DNA of 64,000 bases from Sediminitomix flava. Its GTDB lineage: Bacteria > Bacteroidota > Bacteroidia > Cytophagales > Flammeovirgaceae. The notes under the pieces were generated by a model. It did not search any database and was not told the origin of the DNA. It was given only the letters and a program-made list of their open reading frames with translations. The DNA is taken from positions 1,196,813 to 1,260,812 of the forward strand of contig NZ_QGDO01000002.1 in assembly GCF_003149185.1 (NCBI RefSeq), written 5' to 3'. Below are positions 19,154-27,577 of the stretch, in pieces. The position numbers and the translations under genes are program-made. Each line of letters opens with the position of its first letter. Position 1 is the stretch's first letter.

Positions 19154-20294
19154 ATATCTCAAGTAAAGACTCCACGCACTGAAATACTAAATCTTCATTC
19201 ATTTCATGATGAAATGGTAATCTGAGTAAACAATCTGAAAAATAATCTGCAAACTGAAGTTCTTCCCCCTCATACTTAGTTTTAAAGTATAAACTTCTAT
19301 GCAAAGATTGATAATGAAAGACAGCTTGAAAACCTTTTGACTTCAATCTTACGATTGCTCTATCTCTACTTTCCTTATCCTCAAATAACACATAGAACAT
19401 ATGTGCATTCGAAATTTCTTCTTGGATTAAAATCGGGGAATTATCACTTTTCAGAGATTCATCAGAAAACTGCTCAAAGGCTCTTTTGTATACATTCCAA
19501 ACTTCCTTTCGCTTCAGTTGAATGTTATCAATTTCTTCTAATTGCCCATAAAGAAAAGCGGTATTCAGTTCTGATGGTAAATAAGAAGAACCTAAATCTA
19601 CCCATTCATAATGATCAACTTTACCCTCTAAGAAAGCAGAACGGTTTGTTCCTTTTTCCCAAATCACCTCTGCCCGTTCAATAAATTCAGCATCATTTAT
19701 CGCTAACAGTCCCCCTTCTCCACATTGAATATTTTTAGTCTCATGAAAAGAAAATGTTGCTAAATGCCCAATGCTCCCAAGTGCTTTCCCTTTATAGTTT
19801 CCTTCTATTGCCTGAGCTGCATCTTCAATCACACAAATCTCCTGCTCATTCGCCATTTCCATTATTGCATTCATATCACAAGGGTAACCTGCATAATGGA
19901 CGACAACAATAGCTTTGGTTTTAGGCGTTATTAAAGAGTGAATTGACTTTGGGTCTACATTAGGATGATCTGATAAGCTATCAGCAAATCGAATTTTAGC
20001 ACCTCTCAAAGCAAATGCGTTGGCTGTAGAAACAAACGTATATGATGGAATGATTACCTCATCTCCTTTTTCAATATCCAAAAGCAGTGCACACATCTCA
20101 AGTGCATGTGTACATGAGGTTGTCATTAATGCTTTTTTGATTCCATAACGCTGTTCAAAAAAAGACTGACAAGCTTTGGCATATTTTCCATTTCCAGATA
20201 GTCGTTCCTCTCCACTCAATACATCTTGAATGTACAAAGCCTCTTTACCTGTCAGGTATGCTTTATTGAAAGGAATTTGTGGACTATTACTCAT
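19152..20294 (-). CDS. wecE: dTDP-4-amino-4,6-dideoxygalactose transaminase (DegT/DnrJ family)
   Basis: This is a PLP-dependent aminotransferase of the DegT/DnrJ/EryC1/StrS family, most like WecE/RffA. That enzyme converts dTDP-4-keto-6-deoxyglucose to dTDP-4-amino-4,6-dideoxygalactose for surface polysaccharides. The N-terminal segment IPFNKAYLTGKEALYI and the pattern LSGNGKYAKACQ are characteristic. The PLP lysine is Lys187 in SFHETKNIQCGEGG, and the phosphate-contact region is MTTSCTHALEM. The length of 380 aa is normal. No other sugar-nucleotide or glycosyltransferase gene is adjacent, so it stands outside any visible polysaccharide cluster. A TATCTTTG -7 box lies about 33 bases upstream. 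Confidence 0.88.
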   Translation of the reverse strand: MSNSPQIPFNKAYLTGKEALYIQDVLSGEERLSGNGKYAKACQSFFEQRYGIKKALMTTSCTHALEMCALLLDIEKGDEVIIPSYTFVSTANAFALRGAKIRFADSLSDHPNVDPKSIHSLITPKTKAIVVVHYAGYPCDMNAIMEMANEQEICVIEDAAQAIEGNYKGKALGSIGHLATFSFHETKNIQCGEGGLLAINDAEFIERAEVIWEKGTNRSAFLEGKVDHYEWVDLGSSYLPSELNTAFLYGQLEEIDNIQLKRKEVWNVYKRAFEQFSDESLKSDNSPILIQEEISNAHMFYVLFEDKESRDRAIVRLKSKGFQAVFHYQSLHRSLYFKTKYEGEELQFADYFSDCLLRLPFHHEMNEDLVFQCVESLLEI

Positions 20295-20326
20295 ATAACT
20301 GAAAATGGATTAATTATTTCAAAGCT

Positions 20327-20334
20327 CAAAGATA
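20327..20334 (-). promoter_or_regulatory. Candidate -7 box for wecE
   Basis: On the minus strand TATCTTTG matches TAnnTTTG. It would give a start near 20320 and a leader of about 26 bases. No -33 TTG at optimal spacing was found. Confidence 0.45.
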
Positions 20335-20480
20335 AGTGATTTATAAGGATGAGTAGTAATATTTTGAGAAAACAAGAACAGTATAAAAACTACTAAACAA
20401 TTTTTGAGATAAGGCATTATACTTGTGATAAATGATATTTTTTAGTAGTCTGAAACAATTTCAGATATAAAAACTTGACC

Positions 20481-21110
20481 ATGCAAAGACTAATTATACT
20501 TACCATATTCTTCTTTTTCTCCTTCAACTATTCTTATGGACAATTCAATGAAGATGCTCAAGAAGAGTTTACGATAGTAGCTGCTCAGAAAAGTTTAGCC
20601 GAAGCTGAGCAAGTAACACAAGAAGAAGCAAACGAACCTACTTCTGTACCATCATTCAAAGATCGTATCTTTTTCGGAGGTAATGTTGGTTTATCATTTG
20701 GTGATATAACAGCAATTGAAGTCTCTCCACTTGTTGGCTATCAGATTACTGAAAACTTAACAGGAGGTGTTGGTATTACTTATATCTACTACGATAACAA
20801 GGTCTTTAATTATTCAACACACACCTACGGAGGTCGTTTATTCGCACGATATTACTACCAATTAAAAGAAGGTGTGAGACTTTTCCCACAAGTAGAATAT
20901 CAGATGTTGAAATATGAAATAAGAGATAACACTACTGGTATTGAATATCCAAACCAATGGAGAGAAGCAGCTTATGTAGGTGCAGGATATTCTCAAAGAG
21001 TTGGAGAAAGAAGTGCTGTGAATATTATTGGATTGTATAATCTGTTATATGATGAACAGACCTCATTGTATAATTCTCCTTGGGAGTTCAGAGTAGAATT
21101 TAATTTCTAG
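20481..21110 (+). CDS. Outer-membrane beta-barrel protein (porin-like fold)
   Basis: The ATG at 20481 begins a standard signal peptide (MQRLIILTIFFFFSFNYSYGQ). A TTG two codons earlier is a less likely start. The 209-residue protein has an acidic spacer after cleavage. It then shows alternating aromatic and glycine strands (FFGGNVGLSFGDITAIEV, ENLTGGVGITYIYY, FARYYYQLKEGVRLFPQVEYQ) and ends in VEFNF, a typical C-terminal barrel strand. This is the usual small OmpW/OmpX-like outer-membrane barrel of Bacteroidota. The ligand or role is unknown. It is monocistronic, with a strong terminator behind it. Confidence 0.8.
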   Translation: MQRLIILTIFFFFSFNYSYGQFNEDAQEEFTIVAAQKSLAEAEQVTQEEANEPTSVPSFKDRIFFGGNVGLSFGDITAIEVSPLVGYQITENLTGGVGITYIYYDNKVFNYSTHTYGGRLFARYYYQLKEGVRLFPQVEYQMLKYEIRDNTTGIEYPNQWREAAYVGAGYSQRVGERSAVNIIGLYNLLYDEQTSLYNSPWEFRVEFNF

Positions 21111-21122
21111 GTATTCATAAAT

Positions 21123-21156
21123 AAAAAAGGGAATCTGAATCGATTCCCTTTTTTGA
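21123..21156. terminator. Bidirectional terminator
   Basis: AAAAAAGGGAATC, six-base loop, GATTCCCTTTTTT. Symmetric A and T runs let it end both the barrel gene (plus) and ilvE (minus). Confidence 0.9.
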
Positions 21157-21179
21157 ACAAGTCATAAATCTGAAAAGCA

Positions 21180-22265
21180 TTAAACTTTGAATACCCAATT
21201 CTTAGTATCCTCAATTTCACCTTTCTGAATGCCTTGCATATGTTTCTTCACTTTCTGAGAAAGCTCTCTTTCCTCCCAATTTGGAAGTTCTAAATCACCT
21301 TCTTTCTCATCGCCAATAGTAGAAATTGGAGCAATTGTTACAGCTGTACCAACTCCAAAGGCATCTTTTAAACTACCATTTTTCTGAGCTTCAATAATCT
21401 CAGTGATAGGGATACGTCTCTCTTCTATTTTCACACCCCAATCTTGGAGTAATTCCAATACGCTCAGACGAGTAATACTTCTTAAAATAGTATCCTCCTC
21501 TGGCATTGTAGGCGCAGTGACGATTGTATCATCAATTTGGAACATTACGTTCATTGTACCAGACTCTTCAATGTAAGCATGCTCACTTGAATCTGTCCAA
21601 AGTAGTTGATCATAACCTTGCTTCTGTGCTTCTAAAGCTGGAAGCATAGATGCTGCATAGTTACCTGCTACTTTAGCGAAACCTGTTCCTCCTTGGCAAG
21701 TACGTGAATATTTCTTTTCTATTTTTACTTTTACAGCTCCCGAATAGTAAGCACCTGCAGGAGACATGATGATTGCAAAAGTATATTTTTCCGAAGGACG
21801 AAGTCCTAAGAATGCATCTGTAGCAAACATGAATGGTCTCAGATACAATGAGCTATCTGGTACATTTGGTACCCAGTCTCTATCTAAATCAACCAACTCA
21901 CGAAGCGCTTGTAAAAAGATTTCTTCTGGGAAAGAAGGCATACACATACGTTCTGCAGAAGCATTTAGCCTTTTTGCATTTTCATCTGGACGGAAAATCA
22001 AGACCTCTTCTTCATTTTTTACATTTCTGAAAGCTTTTAATCCTTCAAAAATAGATTGTCCGTAATGAATAGCTGAAGTTGCCGGACTTAACTTGAAGTC
22101 ATCGTAAGGAATAATTCGGAAATCACCCCATTTGCCATTTTCATAGTCAGCTATAAACATATGATCTGTAAAATCTCTACCAAAATTAGGGTTCTTAAGA
22201 TCAATTTCTGAAAGTCTGGACTTAGACGTTTTTTCAATTCGAATATCTACGGCTAGTTCTTGCAT
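21180..22265 (-). CDS. ilvE: Branched-chain amino acid aminotransferase
   Basis: This is a fold-type IV PLP aminotransferase that interconverts Leu, Ile and Val with their 2-keto acids. Visible are ATSAIHYGQSIFEGLKAF near the N-terminus, LYLRPFMFATD, the PLP-lysine region GTGFAKVAGNYAAS, YIEESGTMNVMF, and FGVGTAVTIAPI. I place the start at the ATG at 22265 (MQELAVDI...), giving 361 aa. The longer frame to 22367 would run into the promoter at 22365-22393. The protein matches the larger type-II BCAT family. It is monocistronic on the minus strand. Regulation by amino-acid supply is likely but no attenuator was found. Confidence 0.93.
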   Translation of the reverse strand: MQELAVDIRIEKTSKSRLSEIDLKNPNFGRDFTDHMFIADYENGKWGDFRIIPYDDFKLSPATSAIHYGQSIFEGLKAFRNVKNEEEVLIFRPDENAKRLNASAERMCMPSFPEEIFLQALRELVDLDRDWVPNVPDSSLYLRPFMFATDAFLGLRPSEKYTFAIIMSPAGAYYSGAVKVKIEKKYSRTCQGGTGFAKVAGNYAASMLPALEAQKQGYDQLLWTDSSEHAYIEESGTMNVMFQIDDTIVTAPTMPEEDTILRSITRLSVLELLQDWGVKIEERRIPITEIIEAQKNGSLKDAFGVGTAVTIAPISTIGDEKEGDLELPNWEERELSQKVKKHMQGIQKGEIEDTKNWVFKV

Positions 22266-22364
22266 AAAATGTGCTTTAAGGTGAAACCATGTTTTTGAAC
22301 GGTAAATTGCAATAGTCAAAGACAAGCCTCTTCTTAATCGAAACAAAAGAAAGGCATCTTTCTG

Positions 22365-22393
22365 CAAAGATACCTTTAAATTCTTTTCTCCAA
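22365..22393 (-). promoter_or_regulatory. Promoter of ilvE (-33 TTG, -7 TATCTTTG)
   Basis: On the minus strand TTG (22391-22393), 18 bases, then TATCTTTG (22365-22372) matches the Bacteroidota consensus TTG-N19-TAnnTTTG. Transcription would begin near 22358, leaving a leader of about 93 bases to the ATG at 22265. This decides between the two possible ilvE starts. Confidence 0.65.
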
Positions 22394-22544
22394 TAATGGA
22401 GGCCTATCTTATATTTCGTTGGAAACTCTTCTCCAATATTTAATGGAAAGTTCTAATTTAATCCTATGAAAAACAAAAAAATGTTTTTCATAGCGCTAAT
22501 TTTCCAAAAAATATACGGCAAATGAGATTTTTGGTTTCTAAAAT

Positions 22545-23351
22545 TTAGATTCCTTTAAAGTTATTTTTGATTAAGTCAGTCAATTCTTCGGTTACACCTT
22601 GGCAACTAGCAATTATTTGTCCTTTGAAAATAAACTCATCTCCGCCATAGAAATTAGTGACTACACCTCCAGCCTCTTTCACAATTAATCCTCCTGCAGC
22701 AACATCCCAAGGTTTTAGGTCATACTCAAAGAAACCTTCAAAACGACCTGCGGCGACATAGGCAAGGTCAATAGCCGCAGCACCAATTCGACGTAAACCA
22801 TGACAAGCTTGCATCAAATGCTGAAGTGCATTCATGTAACCTTCCATCAGCTGAAAGTTTTGGTAAGGAAAGCCAGTTGCAATTAATCCTCTACTCAATT
22901 CTGGTTCTGGAGAAGTTTTAATCTTATTTCCATTTAAATAAGCACCTCCACCTTTCCATGCATAGAATGATTCTTTTCGGTTAGGTTCATGAACAACGCC
23001 TAACAATAATTCTTCACCTTTCGCAAGTGCAATACTAATGGCAAAAGTTGGAATACCATGAATGAAATTGGTTGTACCATCCAGTGGGTCTATAATCCAA
23101 TTATACCCACCTTCATTTCTAGTACCAGTTCCTTCTTCTGCTATAAAACCTGCTTCAGGTAAAAAATCAGATAATTTTTCAACAATCATTTTTTCAGAGG
23201 TTTTATCGACATAAGAAACCATATCATTTGTCCCTTTATATTCAATATCCTCGCGCTCAAAACGAGAGCGTTCAACCATGATAAACTGTCCTACCTCTTC
23301 ACTAAGTTCGACTACTTTTTTACATAGCCCTTCAAGTTGAAAATCTCCCAT
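22545..23351 (-). CDS. Inositol-1-monophosphatase family protein (SuhB-like)
   Basis: The 268-residue protein carries both signature motifs of the family: WIIDPLDGTTNFIHGIP (metal-binding DxDGT) and KPWDVAAGGLIVKEAGG. It also carries an EEGTG motif (usual form xEExG) near residue 71. These Mg2+-dependent, Li+-sensitive enzymes hydrolyse inositol phosphates or related sugar phosphates, and SuhB also contributes to ribosome assembly in E. coli. The length is normal. It is transcribed alone on the minus strand, between ilvE and the BLUF gene. The true substrate in this organism is not known. Confidence 0.9.
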   Translation of the reverse strand: MGDFQLEGLCKKVVELSEEVGQFIMVERSRFEREDIEYKGTNDMVSYVDKTSEKMIVEKLSDFLPEAGFIAEEGTGTRNEGGYNWIIDPLDGTTNFIHGIPTFAISIALAKGEELLLGVVHEPNRKESFYAWKGGGAYLNGNKIKTSPEPELSRGLIATGFPYQNFQLMEGYMNALQHLMQACHGLRRIGAAAIDLAYVAAGRFEGFFEYDLKPWDVAAGGLIVKEAGGVVTNFYGGDEFIFKGQIIASCQGVTEELTDLIKNNFKGI

Positions 23352-23458
23352 AAAAAAATCTATTGCTTAAAATTAAGGTTTGTCCACTTTCCAATTAAGA
23401 ACATATCATCTATGCGTAATAGATGTATTTTCTCAAGGACAAAATGTCGTCAATTTTC

Positions 23459-23899
23459 TTACCAAAAACTATTCATATCCAATGATTCATTCAAATAGAA
23501 GTTTTTCATGTACTCAAAGACAATATGGGAGTTTTGGTAGAAGACATCTTTGGAAGGCATATCTTCAATTCCATGCTCTTCTTTCAACATTTCAAACTCT
23601 TCTTCGGTAATGTTTGTCCCTGTCATTGACCAAGCAGAAAAGTTACGATCTTCTACATGCCCTTCCATTACCATTTTTACATGCCTGTGTCTTTCATCTG
23701 AAGAAATCTTGTTGTACAGCGCTTTCACTTGCTCTTCATCGCCTTCAAGTACCTGAAGAAAATACTCATCTGAACACAACAGCATTCCTGAGATTTTCTT
23801 GTCAGCATTGTTGGTTTGACTTTTTTTCAAGATTTCAAACAATTCATCATCTGATAGTTCTTCTGAACGAGTACTCGAATAACATAGATAGTAGATCAT
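23459..23899 (-). CDS. BLUF-domain blue-light sensor protein
   Basis: The 146-residue protein is a stand-alone BLUF domain that binds FAD and senses blue light. The key residues are present: Tyr7 in CYSS, Asn30/31 before SGMLL, Gln49 in FLQVLEG, and Trp90/Met92 in SAWSM. These residues form the flavin hydrogen-bond switch in characterised BLUF proteins. The C-terminal 45 residues (EEEFEMLKEEHG...) form a helical cap and carry no output enzyme domain, so signalling must be by protein-protein contact. A DASH-type photolyase homologue is encoded 36 kb away at 60404. The gene is monocistronic and the partner is unknown. Confidence 0.9.
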   Translation of the reverse strand: MIYYLCYSSTRSEELSDDELFEILKKSQTNNADKKISGMLLCSDEYFLQVLEGDEEQVKALYNKISSDERHRHVKMVMEGHVEDRNFSAWSMTGTNITEEEFEMLKEEHGIEDMPSKDVFYQNSHIVFEYMKNFYLNESLDMNSFW

Positions 23900-24011
23900 T
23901 TTTAAAACTGTTTAAGTGAATGATACTCCAATATCTATGATCTGCTTTTTTATTTTCAGTCAATTTCGAGCACTTTTTTACATAAGAATGATTTCAGTTT
24001 GAATACAAGAA

Positions 24012-24764
24012 TCAATCAATTTCTCGATTGAAAACCTCTTGAATATGCCTCGCATTATCTCCTTCAATTTTATTAATTCGCTGTATCGTGTGAGGTGAGG
24101 CTTCAAAAATATGCTTAAAAATAATCCACTCAACTCGTTCGGTATGGGGCGGTGTGGTAAGTGAACCTCTATAATGAAAAAATGCAAAATCCTTACTTTT
24201 GTCAAGCCCTTTGGCAAGAGAACGAACATCTAGAGATTTAGCAGGCAATACAACTCTATCCCCTACTTTGTCTGGAATTCGTTCGATCAATTCTTTAAAG
24301 AAATTAGGATCTGTTCCTTCTTTAAAAAGCACAGCTAAAACTAAGTAATTTTTAGAACCATCCTTATTAGTATTTGAATGTACCAAATGCATTTCCATTG
24401 GATATGTCACACCATCTATCAAATGTTCTGACGGAGTATGAAAGTGAAGTTGGTCAAAATTGTACTCTATTCCATCAAAACTAAACGTACTTCCAGGTTC
24501 ATATTCTACTTTTACCGTTTTGCCTTCATTGATAAGTTGGTGAGGTTTATCTGTGATATGTGTATAATTATAATAAATCGTATGTGTTGAATCGTCTTCT
24601 TCGGAGGTTACTATATTTATAGGTGATTGTAACTTCCCATGCCCTTTCTCTACAGAAAGGTAATGTGTTTGTTTGAGATGATTATCGGCAACAGTTTCGT
24701 CTTTGGGAGAATGTTTACAAGCTATAAAAAAGCTACATAGCAAAAAGAGAATGATACTTTTCAT
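24012..24764 (-). CDS. Alpha-class carbonic anhydrase lipoprotein
   Basis: The protein reversibly hydrates CO2 to bicarbonate, probably in the periplasm or on the outer membrane. A lipoprotein signal ends at Cys16 (FFIAC). The alpha-CA motifs are QSPINI, FDQLHFHTPSEH and MHLVH, giving zinc ligands His107, His109 and His126. YRGSLTTPP is also present. The usual Cys of TTPPCxExVxW is replaced by His. The length of 250 aa is typical of bacterial alpha-CAs. It is transcribed away from the SAM riboswitch, and the two share a 165-base divergent region. Confidence 0.93.
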   Translation of the reverse strand: MKSIILFLLCSFFIACKHSPKDETVADNHLKQTHYLSVEKGHGKLQSPINIVTSEEDDSTHTIYYNYTHITDKPHQLINEGKTVKVEYEPGSTFSFDGIEYNFDQLHFHTPSEHLIDGVTYPMEMHLVHSNTNKDGSKNYLVLAVLFKEGTDPNFFKELIERIPDKVGDRVVLPAKSLDVRSLAKGLDKSKDFAFFHYRGSLTTPPHTERVEWIIFKHIFEASPHTIQRINKIEGDNARHIQEVFNREID

Positions 24765-24893
24765 ATGATTTTTAATACATAAACATCATTTTCTTCTTGA
24801 ATAATTCAGACCTACATTCATCTAAATCACAATAGTTTATCCAATTCTGAAACTCTTCGTGAAAATCCTTTTATTGAATCTTTCTAAATAAAA

Positions 24894-24924
24894 TTGGTGA
24901 CACAATAGAATTTATATACCTTTG
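24894..24924 (+). promoter_or_regulatory. Promoter of the SAM riboswitch-metK transcript
   Basis: TTG at 24894-24896, a 20-base spacer and TACCTTTG at 24917-24924 fit the Bacteroidota promoter consensus closely. The predicted start, near 24930, coincides with the first base of the riboswitch. Confidence 0.75.
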
Positions 24925-24929
24925 TATAG

Positions 24930-25036
24930 CTTATCAAGAAAGACCGAGGGACTGGGCCCGATGAAGTCTTAGCAACCCCCTTCCAAATAGGCAGGTGCTA
25001 ATTCCCATTTCTGACAAGAGTCAGGAGAAGATAAGT
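24930..25036 (+). promoter_or_regulatory. SAM-I (S-box) riboswitch upstream of metK
   Basis: The sequence follows the S-box consensus. P1 strand CTTATC (24930-24935) pairs with GATAAG (25030-25035). Between them lie GACCGAGGGA, CTGGGCCCGATGAAGTC, TTAGCAACC, a GCAGGTGC segment and a P4 hairpin CTGAC-AAGA-GTCAG. In known examples S-adenosylmethionine binding switches off downstream methionine or SAM genes, which fits metK. The expression platform is unclear. A T-run at 25062-25067 follows UCUUCU, which can pair with AGAAGA in the 3' strand of P1 (25026-25031). Transcriptional control is therefore plausible but its polarity is unresolved. Confidence 0.92.
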
Positions 25037-25268
25037 TTCATCCTACCGATATGGACTCTTCTTTTTTGATAGCGTTTTGGATTGCACCGTGCACTATCAT
25101 TTTCTGTATAAAATTTAGTGCTTTTCATTGGAATGTGATTTTTGATCTAAGAAAAATATAGGTTCTTGACCAAACAAATCTACATTGTAAGCTGTTTAGC
25201 ATCGGAACAATAGTTCACGAGATATCCAGAATCTAAATAAAAGTTGATTTAAATTTAATAACTCAAGA

Positions 25269-26546
25269 ATGGCATACCTATTCACATCTGAATCGGTGTC
25301 TGAAGGGCACCCTGATAAAGTTGCTGACCAAATCTCAGACTCAGTCTTAGACGCAATGTTGTCTCAAGACCCAGACTCTCGTGTTGCTTGTGAGACGCTC
25401 GTAACTACAGGGCTTGCAGTATTAGCTGGAGAAATCACAACAAAAGCATACGTAGAAATCCCTGATATTGTACGCGAGACAATTAATAATATAGGTTATA
25501 ACAAAGATAATTATCAATTCTCTGGAGACTCTTGTGGTGTTCAAGTGGCACTGCACAGTCAATCACCTGATATTGCACAAGGTGTAAATGAAGGAGAAGG
25601 AGTTGATAAAGAGCAAGGAGCAGGAGATCAAGGGATGATGTTTGGTTATGCCACAAATGAGACTCCAGAATATTTGCCTACAGCTTTGGCATTCTCTCAC
25701 CGTTTGGTAAAGGAATTGGCTAACATCCGTAAAAATGAATCTGATGTAATGCCATATCTTCGCCCTGATGCAAAAGCTCAAGTAACGATTGAGTATAATG
25801 AAGACGGTAAACCAAAGCGTGTTCATACAATTGTTGTTTCTACTCAACACGATGATTTTGCAGCAGAAGAAGAAATGTTAGCAAAAATTGCTGAGGATGT
25901 AAAAGAGCATGTTATTGCTAGAGTAATTCCTGCTGAATTATTAGACGGAGATACAATCTATCACATCAACCCTACAGGTAAATTTGTGATTGGTGGACCT
26001 CACGGTGATGCAGGTTTGACTGGTCGTAAAATTATTGTAGATACTTACGGTGGTAAAGGTGCTCACGGTGGCGGTGCATTTTCAGGAAAAGATCCTTCTA
26101 AAGTAGACCGTTCGGCTGCTTATGCTGCTCGTCACATCGCGAAAAACGTAGTTGCAGCAGGATTGGCAGACGAAGCGTTGGTACAAGTTGCTTATGCAAT
26201 TGGTATCTCAAATCCAGTATCTTTGAATATCAATACTTATGGTACAGCTAAAGTAGGTCTTTCTGATGTAGAAATTGCGGCTAAACTTTCTCAAATTTTC
26301 GATATGCGTCCTAAAGCAATTATCGATCGTCTGGGATTGAAAAACCCTATCTATACTCCAACGGCAGCTTACGGGCACGTAGGTCGTTCTCCTTACACTG
26401 CTGAAGTAGAATTCAACACAGTTGATATCACTGAAGTTGATGGTGTTAAGACAGAAATCCGTAAGAAAGAACTTAAAGAAGTTGAGTTCTTCACTTGGGA
26501 AAAGACAGATTATGTAGGAAAAATTAAAGACGATTTTAGCCTTTAA
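25269..26546 (+). CDS. metK: S-adenosylmethionine synthetase
   Basis: The enzyme makes S-adenosylmethionine from ATP and methionine, the methyl donor used by menG, queA and the methyltransferase genes in this window. All signature regions are present: [14 protein letters not shown] (ATP and metal binding), [37 protein letters not shown] and the P-loop-like [19 protein letters not shown]. The length of 425 aa is at the long end of the bacterial range. The leader of about 340 bases with a SAM-I riboswitch indicates feedback control by product. A terminator follows directly. Confidence 0.97.
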   Translation: MAYLFTSESVSEGHPDKVADQISDSVLDAMLSQDPDSRVACETLVTTGLAVLAGEITTKAYVEIPDIVRETINNIGYNKDNYQFSGDSCGVQVALHSQSPDIAQGVNEGEGVDKEQGAGDQGMMFGYATNETPEYLPTALAFSHRLVKELANIRKNESDVMPYLRPDAKAQVTIEYNEDGKPKRVHTIVVSTQHDDFAAEEEMLAKIAEDVKEHVIARVIPAELLDGDTIYHINPTGKFVIGGPHGDAGLTGRKIIVDTYGGKGAHGGGAFSGKDPSKVDRSAAYAARHIAKNVVAAGLADEALVQVAYAIGISNPVSLNINTYGTAKVGLSDVEIAAKLSQIFDMRPKAIIDRLGLKNPIYTPTAAYGHVGRSPYTAEVEFNTVDITEVDGVKTEIRKKELKEVEFFTWEKTDYVGKIKDDFSL

Positions 26547-26566
26547 TCTTCCAAATCATATACATT

Positions 26567-26601
26567 TGAACCCCAATCTACTTGTTAGGTTGGGGTTTTT
26601 C
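26567..26601 (+). terminator. Terminator of metK
   Basis: AACCCCAA, loop, TTGGGGTTTTT about 20 bases after the metK stop. Confidence 0.88.
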
Positions 26602-26640
26602 ACTTTTTCACCCTTTGGGTAAATGTAGAGATTGATATTT

Positions 26641-27513
26641 ATGAAGAAGATTATCTTTTTTGTTACCAGCCTTTTATACTTCACCTTTCAAGCAAATGCT
26701 CAAGTTGCTTTAGATCAAAAAGTAAGTTCGTACACATGTGATTGCTTACGAAATTATGCTCCTGAAGAAATTGACGATGAGATAATGGAAAATTGTATTT
26801 CAGAAGCAATGAAAGCAGTAGCTCCAGAAATGACACAAGTGCAAATCAAAGCCCTTGAACAAGTCGATAATATGTGGGCACTTATTGAAAATGTAACCAA
26901 ACAAGTTTCTGAAAATTGCTTGCAACAATCTTCTTCAAAAGATAAAGGAAATACCTATTATTATTCGGTATGGAAAAAGGCCAATAAATGGTATGAAAAC
27001 GGAAAAACGTTCGAAGAAATACAAGACTATACCAATGCGATAAAAGCTTATGATAAAGCATTAATCATTGACCCTGAATTTGTATTGGCTTGGGATAATA
27101 TGGGTTTTTGCTATAAGCAACTGAAGAATTACCCTGAAGCAATTAGAGCTTTCAAAAAATCATTAATTCTCTATCCTGAAGGTAAGTTTGCCCAAATTGA
27201 GCTTGCAGAAGCCTATCTTTTAACCAAAGAAAGTGATAAAGCCGTAGAAATTTACAATGGTTATAAGGAGCTATTTCCAGATGAAGCTTTTGGCTACTTA
27301 TCTGCTGGAAATATCCGATTGGGAGAAGGAAATTACAGAGCTGCCACTGAAGATATCCTAATGGCACATAAAATCAACATCTTAACTGGAGCAAACAGTA
27401 AACAAAGTAAAAAGCTACTTTTACTAATGTATAAAAAGTATAAAGATGACGGTGCTGAAGATGAGCTTCTCGAAAAAGCCAAAGAAATGGGAATCGAGTT
27501 GAAAAAAGAATAA
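26641..27513 (+). CDS. Secreted TPR-repeat protein
   Basis: The ATG at 26641 starts a signal peptide (MKKIIFFVTSLLYFTFQANAQ); an in-frame TTG three codons earlier is less likely. The 290-residue protein has an N-terminal segment of about 75 residues with a CDCLRNY motif and a later Cys. Three to four tetratricopeptide repeats follow (WKKANKWYENGKTFEEIQDYTNAIKAYDKALIIDPEF; WDNMGFCYKQLKNYPEAIRAFKKSLILYPEG; and two weaker ones). TPRs are protein-interaction scaffolds. The protein is probably periplasmic. The partner is unknown and the neighbours are unrelated. Confidence 0.8.
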   Translation: MKKIIFFVTSLLYFTFQANAQVALDQKVSSYTCDCLRNYAPEEIDDEIMENCISEAMKAVAPEMTQVQIKALEQVDNMWALIENVTKQVSENCLQQSSSKDKGNTYYYSVWKKANKWYENGKTFEEIQDYTNAIKAYDKALIIDPEFVLAWDNMGFCYKQLKNYPEAIRAFKKSLILYPEGKFAQIELAEAYLLTKESDKAVEIYNGYKELFPDEAFGYLSAGNIRLGEGNYRAATEDILMAHKINILTGANSKQSKKLLLLMYKKYKDDGAEDELLEKAKEMGIELKKE

Positions 27514-27530
27514 ATCTGAACATCTTATTA

Positions 27531-27570
27531 AATAATAAAGCCCTCTATGAACTGGAGGGCTTTATTGTTT
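27531..27570. terminator. Bidirectional terminator
   Basis: AATAAAGCCCTC, nine-base loop, GAGGGCTTTATT, between the convergent TPR and M48 genes. Confidence 0.88.
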
Positions 27571-27577
27571 ATGTTCT

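Larger units (their letters stand above)
24765..25268. other. Divergent regulatory region between carbonic anhydrase and metK
   Basis: This 504-base gap contains no gene. It holds the metK promoter (24894-24924), the SAM-I riboswitch (24930-25036), a T-run at about 25062-25067, and then about 200 bases of further metK leader. That leader includes a GATAG...CTATC pairing around an inner TGCAC/GTGCA hairpin (25068-25099). Confidence 0.8.

Noticed and set aside
23978..24229. Minus-strand frame overlapping the carbonic anhydrase
   Set aside because: It lies within the carbonic anhydrase gene in another frame, and that frame has unmistakable zinc ligands.
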